This document shows positions 45,557-57,478 of a stretch of 64,000 bases of DNA, in pieces. Made by a program: the position numbers and the translations under genes. The notes under the pieces are model-generated. The model worked only from the letters and a program-made list of their open reading frames with translations. It made no database searches and was not told the DNA's origin. Source of the stretch: Vanilla planifolia (Eukaryota > Streptophyta > Magnoliopsida > Asparagales > Orchidaceae); assembly GCA_023846275.1 (NCBI GenBank), contig JAIUJO010000295.1, forward strand, positions 248,001 to 312,000, read 5' to 3'. Every line of letters begins with the position of its first letter. Positions within the stretch are counted from its first letter, which is position 1.

Positions 45557-45809
45557 TTTAGGGTAGGTTAGGCTAAGCTAAGCTAGAGTAGAGTATAGTA
45601 GCATAAAGAAGAGTAGAGTAGAGCAGAGTAGAATAGAGTAGAGTAGAGCAGAGCAAAGTAGAGAAGAATAGAGTAAAGTAGGGCATAGCAGAGTAGAGTA
45701 GAGAAAAGTAAAGCAGAGCAAAGAAGAGAATAGCAGAGCAAAGTAATGCATAGTAGAGCTAGGTTATTTTAAGCTATGTTAGGCTAAGCAAGGTTAGAGT
45801 ATAGTAGTT

Positions 45810-45823
45810 TATAGTATACTATA
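45810..45823 (+). repeat. 14-bp perfect palindrome TATAGTATACTATA
   Basis: A TATAG-type run contains one TACTA unit, producing a perfect palindrome. It resembles the palindrome at 6833-6846 but in the opposite order. Confidence 0.6.
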
Positions 45824-46982
45824 GTAGAGTAGAGTAGAGTAGAGCAGAGATAGGATAAGCTCGGCTATGCTAGGTTAGGCTTGGCTAGGCTAGGCTAGAG
45901 TAATGTAGAGTAGAGCTAGATTAGGCTAGGCCAAGTAAGGCTAGGCTAGGCTAAGCTAGAGTAGAGTTGGGTAGAGTAAAGTAGAGTAGAGTAGAGTAGA
46001 GCTGAGTAGAGGAGAGTAGAGGAGAGTAGAGCAGAGTAGAGAAGAGTAAAGTAAAATAGAGCAGAGTAGTACAGAACAAAGTAGAGTAGATTAAAGTAGA
46101 GCAGAATAGAGTAGAGCAAAGTAGAGTAGTATGTAGTAAGGTTAGGCAAAGCTATGGTAGGCTAAGCTAGAGTAGAGTAGAGTAGTGCTAGGTTAGGTTA
46201 GGCTAGAGTACATATTAAAGTAGAGCATAGTAAAGCAAAATAAAGTAGAGTAGAGTAGAGCAGAGAAGTGTAAAGTTGAGCAGAGTAGAGCAGAGCATAG
46301 TAGAGAAGAGTAGAGAAGAGCTAGGCTAGGCTAGCCTAGGCTAGGATAGGCTAAGCTGGAGCAAAGTAAAGTACAATATAATAGAGCTTGGTTAGGCTAG
46401 CTTAAGCTAGGTTTGAGCATAGTAAAGTATAGTAGAGTAGAGTATAGTAGATTAGAGCTAGGTTAGGCTAGGCTGTCAGTTGGCTAGTGTAGGCTAGGGT
46501 AGGCTAGAGTAGAGTAGAGTATAGTAGAACTAGGTTTGCTAGGCTAGAGTAGAGTAGAGCAGAGTAGGAGTAGAGTAGAGATGAGTAGAGTAGAGTAGAG
46601 TAGAGAAGAGTAGAGTAGAGGAGAGGAGAAGAGAGTAGAGTTGAGTAGAGCAAAGCAAAGAAGAGGAAAGTAGAGCAGAGCAATGCAGAGCAGAGCCAAG
46701 TAGGTGAAAGAGTGTAGAGCAGACAAGAGCAAAGCAAAGTAGAGCATAATAGAGCTAGGTTATTCTATGTTAGGCTAAACTAGGCTAGGCTAAGCTTGGG
46801 AAGAGTAGAGTATAGTAGAGAAGGGTATGGTAGAATTAGATTTTTTAAGGCAAGGCTCAGTTAGGCTAGAGTAGAGTAGAGTAACATAGAATAGAGTAGA
46901 ATAGAGTAGAGTAGGGTAGAGTAGAGTAGAGTAGAGTAAGGTAGAGCAGAGTAGAATTGAGTAGAGTAGAGTAGGGTAGAAT

Positions 46983-47036
46983 AAAGGAGAGGAGAGGAGA
47001 GGTTAGAAGAGGGGTGGAGATGTGAGGAGAGGAGAG
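46983..47036 (+). repeat. GA-rich tract in duplication I copy b
   Basis: A 20-base purine run (46983-47002) is followed by AGAAGAGGGGTGGAGATGTG and further GGAGA units. It is positionally equivalent to the tract at 43774-43829 but much rearranged. Confidence 0.7.
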
Positions 47037-47115
47037 TAGAGTAGAGCTGAGCAGAGCATAGTAGAGCAGAGTAGAAGGGATTAGACAAGAGTAAAGCATA
47101 GTAGAGCAGAGTAGA

Positions 47116-47132
47116 GCTCTACTCAGTAGAGC
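47116..47132 (+). repeat. Short hairpin from a strand-switched pentamer pair
   Basis: GCTCTACT, a single C, then AGTAGAGC form a perfect 8-bp stem. CTCTACT is reverse-strand satellite in a plus-strand A-block, so this is a miniature version of the inversion at 4373. A comparable CTCTACT is at 25709-25715. Confidence 0.75.
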
Positions 47133-48939
47133 CAAGCAGAGAAGAGTAGAGTAGAGTACAATAGACCATAGCAAAGTAAAGCATACCAGATTTGAGTAGT
47201 GAAAAGCATAAGAGAGTAGAAGAGAGTAGAGCAGAGTAGAGAAAAGTATAACAAAGCAGAGTAGAGCTGAGTAGATTAGGGTGGTGTAGAGAAAAGCTTG
47301 GCTGGGCTAAGTTAAGCTAGGTTAGAGTTGAGTATGGTAGAGTAGAGTAGAGTAGAGTAGCATAGAATAGAGCTAGGTCATGCTAAGCTAGGCTAGAGTA
47401 TAGTAAGGTAGAGTAGAGTAGAGTAGAGAAGAGCAGAGTAGAGCAAAGTAGAGCAGAGCGTAGCAGAGCATAGCATAGCAGAGTATAGCTAGAGTAAGCT
47501 AGGCTAGGCTAGGGTATGTCAGAGTAGAGTAGAGTAGAGTATATTAGAGTAGACTAGAGTAAAATAGAGTAAAGTAAAGTAGAGCTAGGTTAGGGAAGGC
47601 TAGGCTTGGCTAGCGAAGGCCTGGCTAGTGAAGGCTAGGCTAGGATAGGCTAAGCTAGATTAGAGTAGAGCTAGGTTATGCTTGGCTAGGCTAAGCTAGA
47701 GTAGACTAGAGTAGAGTAGAGTAAAGTAGAGTTGAGTAGAGTAAAATATAGTAAAGTAGAGCAGATAAGAAGCAAAGAAGAGTAGACTAGGGTAGTGCAG
47801 ATCAGAGAAGAACAGAGCAGAGCAAAATATAGTAGAGTAGAGCAAAGTACATTACAGCAGAGAAGGAAAAATAAGAGTAGAGCTGAGCAGAGTAGAGTAG
47901 AGCAAAGCTAAGTTGGGCTTGGCTAGGCTCAGCTAGGCTTTAGTAGAGTATAGTATAGTAGAGTGGAGGTATAATAGAGTGGAGTAGAGTAGACTAGAGT
48001 AGAGCAAAGCAAAGAAGTGTAGAGTAGAGCAAAGAAGAGTTGAATAGAGCACAGCAGGGCAAAGCAGTACAGAGTAGAGTAGAGCAAAGCACAGAAGAGT
48101 ATAGGAGATTAGAGTATAGCAAAGTAGAGAAAATATGAGTAAAGCAAAGCAGAGCAAAGTAGAGTAGAGTAGAGCAGAGTTAGGTTAGGCTAGTATAGGA
48201 TTGGCTATGCTCTGCTAGCTTAAAGTAGGGAAGAGTAGAGTAGCATAGAGTAGAGTAGAGAAGAGCTAGGTTAGGGTTGGCAAGGCTAAGTTAGAATAGA
48301 GTTCTTTAGAGTATAGTAAAGTAGAGTCGAGTAGAGTAAAGTAGACTAGAGTAGAGTAAAGCTAGGTTAGATTGGCTAAGATGGGCTAGGCTTGGTTAGA
48401 GAAGAGTAGAGAAAAGCAGAGTATAGTATAGTAGAGTAGAGCTCAGTTATGCTAGGCTAGCATAGCGTGGAGCAAAGTTGAGCAGAGTAGAGTAGTGTAT
48501 AGTAGAATAGAGTAGGAGAGAGCAAAGCAAAGTAGAGAAAAGTAGAGCAGAGCAGAGCTAGATTAGGCCTGGCTAGGCTAGGCTAAAGTTTAGTAGAGTA
48601 GAGTAGAGTAGAGTAAAGTAGATTTGAAATGAGCTAGGTTATGCAAAGCTATCCTAGGCTAGGGTAGGCTAAGCTAGGCTAGAGTAGAGTGGAGCAAAAT
48701 TGAGTTGAGCACAGTAGAGTAGAGTTGAGAAAAGCAGAGTAGAGTAGAGCATTGTAGAGAAGAGTGTAGCAAAGGTAGGTTTGGCTAACCTATGCTATGC
48801 TAAGCTAGGGTAGAGTAGAGTAGCATGGATTGAGGATAAGTGATGCTAAGCTTGGCTAGGTTAGAGTAGAGTAGAGTAGAGCAAAGAAAGCCTAGGCAAG
48901 GCTAGGCTAGACTAGGCTAGGGTATGCTAGGCAAGGCTA

Positions 48940-51900
48940 GGCTAGAGTAGAGTAGAGAAGAGTATTACAGAGCAAATCAGAGAAAAGCAAAGAACAATAA
49001 AGAAGAGCAAAGTACAAAAGTGAAGAGTAGAGTAGAGCAGAGCAAAGTTGAGAAGAGTAGAGCAGAGCAGAGTAGAGCTAGGTTAGGCTAAGCTAGGCTA
49101 GGTTAGGCTTGGATAAAGTAGAGTAGAGTAGGGTAGAGTCAGGTAGAGAAGAGTAGAGCTTGGTTAAGCTAAGCTAGGCTAGGTTTGGTTAGGCTCGAGT
49201 AGAGTAAAGTTGAGTAGAGCTAGGTTATGTTAGGTTAGGATAGGCGAGGCTTGGCTTAAGTAAAGTAGAGTAGAGTAGAGGTAGGTCGAGCATGGCAAAG
49301 GTAAACGAGGCTTGGCTAGGCTAGAGTAGAGTAGAGTAGAGTAGAGCTACTCTATGCTAGGCAAGAATATCGAGCCAAGAAGTGCAGAGCAAGACAGAGC
49401 AGAGTATAGTAATAGAGAAGAGCATAGCAGAGCATAACAAAATAAAGATAGCTTAGGCTATGCTAGGCTTGGCATGGCTAGGCTAGAGTAGAGTGTAGTA
49501 CAGTGTAGTAGAGTATAGTAGAGCTCAGTTAGGCTAGGTTAGGCTAACTTAGATTAGAGTAGAGTATAGTAGTGTATAGAAGAGTAGAGTAGAGTAGAGT
49601 AGGGTAGAGTAGAGTATAGTAGAGTAGAGTATAGTAGAGGAGAGCTAGGTTAGGGTCGACAAGGCTAGGCTAGGGTAGGTTAGTCTAGGCTAGCCTAGGC
49701 TAGAGTAGAGTAGGGTAGAGTAGACTAGAGTAGGGTAGAGTAGAGTACAATAGAGCTTTATTAAGCTAGGCTAAGTAAGAGTAGAGTAGAGTAGAATAGA
49801 GTTGAGTAGAGTAGAGTTGAGTAGAGTAGAGTGGAGGAAATTTGAGTGGATTAGAGTAGAGTACAGTAGAGCTCAGTTTAGCTAGGCCAAGCAAGGCTAA
49901 GGTAGACCAGAGTGGAGTTGCGTAGAGTTGAGTAGATCAGAGTAGCACAAAGAAAAGTAGAGCAAAGTTAAGTAAAGTAAAGAAGAGCAAAGCAGAGCAA
50001 AGATAAGCATAGTAGAGTAGAGCAGAGCAGAGTAAAGCAGTGTCAAGCAAATTTAGGCAAGGCTAGGCTAAGCTAGGTGAGTTTAGACTAGGCTAAGAAA
50101 GGTTACAGTAGAGTGGAGTAGAGCAGAGTGGACCAGAGCAGAGTAGAGTTGAGCAGAGGTAGGTCAGGCAAGGCAAAGTTAAGCGAGGCTGAGCTAAGCT
50201 AGAGTAGAGTAGAGCTACACTACATTAAGCTATCATGTAGAGAAGAGTAGTGTAGAGATAGCCAGAGTAGAGTATAACAGAGCAGATGAAGTGCAGAGTA
50301 GAGAAAGATAGAGTGGAGATAGCTTAGGCTAGACTAGAGTATAGTAAGATAGAGTAGAGTAGAGTATAGTAGAGCTCGATTACGCTAGGCAAGGCTAGCT
50401 TAGATTGGAGTAGAGTATAGTAGAGTAGAGTAGGGTAGAGTAGACTAGAATAGGGTAGAGTAGAGTAGAGTAGAGCTTTGTTAGGCTAGGCTAAGAAAGA
50501 GTAGAGTAGAGTGGAGTGAAGTGGAGTAGAGTAGATTAGAGTAGACCAGAGTAGAGCAGAGCAGAGTAGAGTAAAGTAGATAAGGGTAGAGTGTTATAGA
50601 ATAAACTAGAGTATAGTTGAGTAGAGGAGAGGAGAGCAGTGGAGAGTACAGTAGAAGAGTAAAGTAGAGTAGAGTATAACAGTGTAGTGTAGAGAAGAGT
50701 AGTACTGATGAAATCAGAGTAGAGCGGAGTAAAGCAGAGCTGAGCAAGGTTAGGCTTTGCTAGGCTAGGTTAGGATACGATGGAGTAGAGTAGAGGAGAG
50801 TAGTGTAGTGTGGAGTAGAGTAGATTAAAGTAGAGCTAGGTTTGGCTAAGGTAGGCTAGGATAGGGTAGGGTAAGCAAGGCTAGAGTAATGTTGTGTAAA
50901 GTAGAGTAGAGTAGAGTAGCATAAAGCTAAACAGGCTAGGCTAGGCTAACCTTGGCTAGAGTAGAGTAGAGTAGAGTAAAATAGAGTATAATATAGTAGA
51001 ACAGAGTAGAGTAGATTATAGTAGAGTTGGAGAAAAATGGAGTGGAGGAGAGGAGAGCAAAGCATAACATAACTAGGCTAGGCTAGGTTAGGCTTAGCCA
51101 GGTTAGAGTAGAGTAAAGCATAGTAGAGTAAAATAGAGTAGAGTAGAGTAGAGTAGAGCTAGGTTAGGTTGGGCTAAGCAAGGCTATGTAAGGCTAGGCT
51201 AAGCTAGAGTAGAGTAGAGAAGAGTATGGTAGAGTAAAGTAGAGTAGAGTAGAGTAGAATAAAGTAAAGGAGAGAAAAAGTAGACTAGAGCAAAGAATAG
51301 CATAGCAGAGTAGAGTAGAGCAGAGCTGAGTTGAGCAAAGCTTGTTAAGGCTAGGCTAAGCTAGACTAGAGTAGAGTAGAGTTGAGTAGGGTAGAGTAAA
51401 GTAAAGCTTTGTTAGGATAGGTTAAGCTAGGTTAGAGTAGAGTAGAGTAGATTAGGTTAGAGTAGAGTAGAGTAAAGTAGAGTAGAGGTAGGTTAGGGTA
51501 GGCTAGAGTAGGCTAGGCTTAGGTAGGCTAGTCTAGAGAGGAGTAGAGTAGAGGAGAGTAGAGCAGAGTAGAGCAGAGTAGAGCAAAGTATAGCAGATTA
51601 GAGTAAAGTAAAGCAGAGTGAAGCAGAGCAAAATTGAGTAGAGTAGAGCATTACATAATAGAGTAGAGTAGAGCAGAGCAGTGTAGAATAGAGCATAGTA
51701 GAGTAGAGTAAGATAAACCAGAGTAGAGCAGAGTAAAGTAAAGAAGAGAAAAGTAGAGTAGAGTAGAGGACAGTAAAGCAGAGTGGAGCAGAGTATAGCA
51801 AAGCTATTTTTGGCTAGATTAGAGAAGAGTAGAGTAGAGTAGAGTAGTGTGGAGTATAGTAGAGTAGAGCTAGGTTGGGCTAGGCTGGGCTAGGCGAGGT

Positions 51901-52690
51901 TAGAGTAGAGTAGAGTGGAGTAGAGTAGAGTTGAGTAGAGCAAAGTAGAGTATAGTTGAGTATAGCAGATTAATGTAGAGTAGAGTAGAGTAGAGTTAAG
52001 TTTGGTTGGGTGAAGCTAGACTTGGCTAGGCAAAGCTAGGGTAAGATAGGCTAGGCAATAGTAAGGTAAAGTAGAGTAGAGTAGACTAGAGTAGAGTAGA
52101 GTAGAGTATAGTAGAGTAGACTAGACTAGAGTAGAGTATAGTAAAGGAGAGCTAGGTTAGGTTAGGCTAAGCTAGGATAGGCTAGGCTAGGCTAGAGTAC
52201 AATAAAGTAGAGTACATTAGAGTAGAGTAGAGTAGAGTAGAGTAGAGCTAGGTTAGGCTAGGCTAGGAAAGAGCAGAGTAGACTACTTTAGAGTAGAGTA
52301 GATAGAGTGGAGTAGAGCAAAGTATAGTAGAGCAGAGCATAAGAGAGTAGAGTATAGTAGAGCTAGGTTAGGATAGGGTAGAGTAGTGTAGATTAGAGCT
52401 AAGTTGTGCTTGGGAAGGCTAGGCTTGGTTAGAGTACATAGAGTAGAGTAAATTAGAGTAGAGAAAAGTAGAGTAGATTAGATTTGAGCAGAGCTAGGTT
52501 AGGCTAAGCATGGTAAGGCAAGGTTAAGTTAGGCTAGGCAAGGCTAAAGTATAGTTGAGTAGAGCTAGGTTAGGGTAGACTTGGCTAGAGTATAATAGAG
52601 TAGAGTTTAATAGAGTATAGTAGAGTAGAGCTGAGCTGAGTAGAGCAGAGAAGAGCAAAACTGAGCAGAGCATGGTAGAGTAGAGCAGAT
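48940..52690 (+). repeat. Segmental satellite duplication II, copy a
   Basis: Ordered rare markers are shared with 53830-57135: AGAACAATAAAGAAGAG (48991 and 53881), GGCGAGGCTTGGCTTAAG (49243 and 54146), AGGTCAGGCAAGGCAAAG (50161 and 55053), AACCTT (50948 and 55940), TAGCAGATTA (51591 and 56210), TTTGGTTGGG (52001 and 56555) and AGCAAAACTGAGCAGAGCAT (52654 and 57101). The offset moves from about 4.9 to 5.0 and then to 4.45 kb, so several blocks were gained or lost since duplication. It also contains an internal repeat, listed separately. Confidence 0.85.
49240..50900 (+). repeat. Internal repeat pair (0.73-0.89 kb) within duplication II copy a
   Basis: The block near 49268-49400 (GTAGGTCGAGCATGGC, then GAGCTACTCTATGC) resembles that near 50158-50235 (GTAGGTCAGGCAAGGC, then GAGCTACACTACATT). 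GAGCTC-started B-blocks at 49521 and 50372, and GCTTTATTAAGC at about 49744 against GCTTTGTTAGGC at about 50474, keep the same order. The same pair is present in copy b, so this duplication came first. Confidence 0.65.
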
Positions 52691-53829
52691 AAGAGTAGTG
52701 GTTGGTTAGGCTAGGCTAGGGTAGAGGAGTGTTTAATAGAGTAGAGATTGGTTAGGCTAGGCTAAGTTATACTGGAGTAGAATAGAGTAGAGCAGAGTCT
52801 AGTAGAGTAAACTACAATGGAGTTGAGTAGAGGTAGGATAAGCTAGGATAGGCTAAGCTAGGCTAGGCTAGGCGAGGCTACACTATAATAGATTAGAGCT
52901 CAGTTAGGCTAGGCTTGGCTAGAGTAGAACAGAGTAGAGTAGAGCAAAGCAGACCAGGGCTGAGTAGAGCAGAGCAGGTAGAGTAGAGAAAAGAAGAGTA
53001 TTACAAAGCAGAGAAAAGTAGAGTAGAGCAAAGTAGAGTTTAGTAGAACAAAGTAGAGTATAGTAGAGTAGAGTTGAGCAGAGTAGAGTAGAACTTGGTT
53101 AGGCTAAGCTAGGCAAGGCTAAGCTAGGTTAGAGTAGAATAGAGTAAAGTAGAGTAGAGTAGAGTAGAATAGAATAGAGCAGAATAGAGTACAGTTGAGT
53201 GTAGTAGTGTAAAGTAGAGCTAGGTTAGGCCTGTTTAGAGTTGAGTAGAGTGGAGTAATGCTATGTTTGGTTAGGCTAGGCTAGGGTAAGCTAAGCTAGA
53301 GTAGAGTAGAGTAGACTAGAGTAGATTAGAGTAGAGAAAAGTAGAGTAGAGTAGAGTTGGGTTAGGCTAGGCTAAGCTAGGCAATGGTTAGCTAGGCCTA
53401 GAGTAGTGTAAAGGAGTAGTGTGAAGTAGAGCATGGTTAGGTAAGGCTAGACTACATAGCATAGAAGTTAGAGAAGAGCATAGTAGAGTAGAGCAGAGTA
53501 GAGTAGAGTAGAGCAGAAAAGAGTAGAGCATAGCATAGCAAAGTAGAACAGAGCAGAGTAGAGCAAAGCCAGGTTTTGCTAGGCTAGGCAAGGCTAAGCT
53601 AGGCTAAGTAAGGGAAGGCTAGATTAGAGTATAGTAAAGTAGAGTAGAGTAGAGCTTGGTTAGGTTAGGCTAGGCTATGTTAGAGTTGAGTAGAGTAGAG
53701 TAGAGTAGAGTAGTGTAATGTATAGTAGAGCCAGGTTAGGCTAGGCTAGGCTCGTCCATGCTTGGGTAGGCTTGGCTAAAGTAGAGTAGAGTAGAATAGA
53801 GAAGAATAGAGCTTGGTTAGGCTAGGCTA

Positions 53830-56800
53830 GGCTATAGTAGAGTAGAGAAGTGTATGGCAAAGCAAAATAGAGTAGAGTGAAGAACAATAAAGAAGAGTAA
53901 AGTGGAAAAGTGAAGAGTAAAGCAGTGTAGAGCAAAGCTGAGAAGAGTAGAGTAGAGTAGAGTAGAGCTAGGTTTGGCTAAACTAGGCTAGGTTAGCCAT
54001 GGATAAAGTAGAGTAGAGTAGAGTCAGGTAGTGTAGAGTAGAACTTGGCTAAGCTAGTTGGCTAGGCTAGGCTAGGTTGGGTTAGGCTTGAGTAGAGTAG
54101 AGTGGAGTAGAGTTGAGTAGAGTTAGGTTAGCTTAGGTTAGACTAGGCGAGGCTTGGCTTAAGTAAAGTAGAGTAGACCAGAGTAGAGTAGAGGTAGTTA
54201 AAAGATCAGGCGAGGTAAAGCTAGGCAAGGCTTAGCTAGGCTAGAGTAGAGTAAAGTAGAGTAGATCTACGCTACACTAGGCTAGAATACAGAGCAGAGC
54301 AGTGCAGAGCAAGAGCAGAGCAGAGTATAGCAGAGTAGAGAAGAGCATAATAGAGCAGAAAAAAATAGAGATAGCTTACGATAGGCTAGGCTTGGCAAGG
54401 CTAGGCTAGAGTAGAATATAGTAGAGTCGAGTAGAGTATAGTGGAGCTCGGTTATGCTAGGTTAGGCTAGCTTAGATTAGAGTAGAGCATAGTAGAGTAG
54501 AGTAGAGTAGAATAGGGTAGAATAGAGTATAGTTGAGTAGAGTATAGTAGTGTAGAGCTAGGTTAGGGTTGGCAAGGCTAGGCTAGTGTAGGCTAATCGA
54601 GGATAGCCTAGGCTAGAGTAGAGTAGAGTAGGGTAGAGTAGACTAGAGTATGTTAGAGTGTAGTACTGTAGAGCTTTGTTAAGCTAGGCTAGGCTAAGCT
54701 AAGTAAGAGTAGAGTAGAGTAGGATAGAGTTGAGTAGAGTAGAGTTGAGTAGAGTAGTGTATAGGAAAGTAGAGTGGAGTATAGCAGAGTAGAGCTCTAT
54801 TAGGCTATGCCAAGCAAGGCTAAGCTAGACCAGGGTGGAGTTGAGTAGAGTAGAGTAGAGCAGAATAGCATAACGAAAAGTAGAGCAAAGTAAAGTAGAG
54901 TAAAGCAAAGCAGAGTAGAGCAGAGAGAGCAGTGTAGAGCTAATTTAGGCAAGGATAGGCTAGGCTAAGTTAGGTTAGGCTAGGCTAGGAAAGGTTATAG
55001 TAGAGTAAAGTAGAGCAGAGTAGACCAGAGCAGAGTAGAGTAGAGCTGAGGTAGGTCAGGCAAGGCAAAGTTAGGCTAGGCTGAACTAGACTAGAGTAGA
55101 GTAGAGCGATGCTACGTTAGGCGAGAATACAGAGCAAAGTAGTGGAGACCAAGCCAGAGCAAAGTATAACATAGCAGAGAAGAGCAGAGCAGAGCAAAAC
55201 AAAATAGAGATTGCTTAGACTAAGCTAAGCTAGGCTAGAGTGGAGTATAATAAAGTAGAGTAGAGTATAGTAGAGCTAAGTTAAGCTAGTTTAGGCTAGC
55301 TTAGATTAGAGTAGAGTAAAGTAGAGTAGAGTATTATAGGGTAGAGCAGAGTAGAGTAGAGTAGAGTATAGCTATGCTAGGCTCGATAAGGCTAGGCTAG
55401 GGTAGGCTAGGTTATGCAAGGCTATGCTAGAGAAGAGTAGGGTAGAGTAAACTAGAATAGGGTAGAGTAGAGTGGAGTACAGCTTTGTTAGGCTAGGCTA
55501 TGTAAGAGTGGAGTAGAGTGGAGTGAAGTAGAGTAGAGTACATTAGAGTAGACTAGAGTAGCGTAGAGCATAGGAGTGTAAAGTAGATAAGGGTAGAGTG
55601 TTGTAGAATATAGCAAAGTTGAGTAGTGGAGAGGAGAGCAGAGGAGAGTAGAGCAAAAGAGTAAAGTTGAATAGTGTATAATAGGGTAGAGTAGAGCAGA
55701 GCAGTGTTGATCGAATCAGAGTAGAGCAGAGTAGAGTAGAGCTGAGCTAGGTTAGGCTTGGCAAGGCAAGGTTAGGATGCGATTGAGTAGAGTAGAGTAG
55801 AGTAGAGTAGTATGGAGTAGAGTAGATTAATGTAGAACTAGGGTTGGCTAGGCTAAGCTTCGGTAGGCAAGGCTAGAGTAAGGTTGTGTAGAGTTGAGTA
55901 AAGTAGCATAGAGCTAAATAAGCTAGGCTAGGCTAGGCTAACCTTAACAAGAGTAGAGTAGAGTAAAAAGAGTATAACAGAGTAGAGCAGAGTAGAGTAG
56001 ATTATAGTAGAGTATATTAGAGTCGAGGAGAGTACAGTAGAGGAGAGGAGAGCAAAGTAGAGCAGAGCTTGTAAGGCTAGGTTAGGCCAGGCCAGGTTAG
56101 AGTAGAGTAGAGCAGACTAGAGTAAAATAGACTAGAGTAGAGTAGAGTAGAGTAGAGTAGAGGAGAGTAGAGGAGAGCAGAGCAGAGTAGAGCTGAGTAT
56201 AGCAGATTAAAGTAATGCAGTGTGGAGCATTGCAAAATAGAGTAGAGTAGAGCATTATAGAGTTGAGCAAAGTATAGCAGAGTAGTGTAGAGTAGAGCAG
56301 GGTAAACCAGAGCAGAGTAGAGCAAAGCAAAGTAGTGAAAAGACGAGTGGATTAGAGGAGACTAGAGTAGAGTAGAGCGAAGCTATATTTGGCTAGACTA
56401 GAGAAGTGTAGAATATAGTAGAGTAGTGTAGAGTAAAGTAGAGTAGAGTTAGGCTGGGCTAGGCTAGGTTAGAGTAGGGTGGAGTGGAGTAGAGCATAGT
56501 AGAGTAGAGTTGAGTAGAGTAGATTAGGGTAGAGTAGAATAGTGTAACGCTAGGTTTGGTTGGGCGAAGCTTGGCTTGGCTAGGCAAGCCTAGGGTAGGC
56601 TAGGTTAGGCAAGAGTAGAGTAGAGTGGATCATAGTAGAGTAGAGTAGAGTAGAGTATAGTATAGTATAGTAGAGTAGACTAGAGTAAAGTAGTGTAGAG
56701 TATAGCAGAGGAGAGCTAGGTTAGGGTAGGCTAGGCTAGGAAAGAGGTGAGTAGACTACAATAGAGTAGAGTAGAGTAGAGTTGATAGAGTAGAGCAGAG

Positions 56801-57135
56801 CAGAGTATAGTGGTCCAGAGCATAGGAGAGTAGAATAGAGCAAAGCTACTTTAGAATAGGCTAGAGTAGTGTAAGTTAGAGCTAAGCTATGCTTGGCAAA
56901 GCTAGGCTTGGTTAGAGTACATAGAGTAGAGTAAAGTAGAGTAGAAAAGAGTAGAACAGAGTAGAGTAGAGTAGAGCAAGGTTAGGCTAGGCTTGGCTAG
57001 GCAAGGTTAGGTTAGGCTAGGTTAGGGTATGCTTGGCTAGATTATAATATAGTAGAGTAGAGTAGAGTAGAGCTGAGCTGAGCTATGTAGAGCAGAGCAA
57101 AGCAAAACTGAGCAGAGCATGTTAAAGTAGAGTAT
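53830..57135 (+). repeat. Segmental satellite duplication II, copy b
   Basis: This copy matches 48940-52690 through seven or more ordered rare markers and is shorter because of net loss in the region equivalent to 51050-51590. After AGCAAAACTGAGCAGAGCAT the copies part. A further partial copy of its late portion (GTGTAGATTAGAGCTAGG, then GCTTGGTTAG) appears near 57540, about 0.67 kb downstream. About 1.1 kb of ordinary satellite separates copies a and b. Confidence 0.83.
54180..55900 (+). repeat. Internal repeat pair (about 0.83-0.87 kb) within duplication II copy b
   Basis: GAATACAGAGCA-type segments near 54285 and 55125, each preceded by a variant CTACGCTACACTAGG or ATGCTACGTTAGG block, and GAGCTC/GAGCT-started B-blocks at 54444 and 55273, are in the same order. 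This mirrors the pair in copy a. Confidence 0.65.
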
Positions 57136-57420
57136 AGCAAGGTTATGATATGCCAGCCTAATCTAGACTAACTAGGGTAGAGTAGAGAAGAGTAGAGTAG
57201 AGTGGAGTAGAGCAAGGTTAGGCAAGGCTAGGCAAGTGTAGGGTAAGCTCGAGTAGAGTAGAGTAGAGTAAAGTGAAGTAGAGTGGAGTTAAGTTAGGCT
57301 AGAGTAGAGTAGAGCTCGGATAGGCTAGGCTAGGCTAGAGTAGAGTAGAGTAAAGTAGAGTAGAGCTCATTTAGGCTAGTCTAAGATAGAGTATAGTAGA
57401 GAAGAGTAGGGTAGAGTATA

Positions 57421-57478
57421 GCAGAGGAGAGAAGAGTATAGTAGAATAGAATAAAGTAGAGCAGAGGAGAGAAGAGTA
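57421..57478 (+). repeat. 40-bp tandem duplication
   Basis: GCAGAGGAGAGAAGAGTA at 57421-57438 recurs exactly at 57461-57478. Eight pentamers were copied together. The unusual GAGGAGAGAAG inside each copy makes chance unlikely. Confidence 0.75.

Larger units (their letters stand above)
46080..47300 (+). repeat. Segmental satellite duplication I, copy b
   Basis: This is the counterpart of 42850-44100. It retains the CTTGGTTAGGCTAGCTTAAG marker, GGCTAGAGTACATATTA, GAATTAGATTTTTT in place of GAATTAGTTTGG, the GA tract and the AAAGCATA-CAGA-TTGAG group. It differs by a longer insertion near 46500-46800. The roughly 2-kb spacer between the copies is ordinary satellite. Confidence 0.7.
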
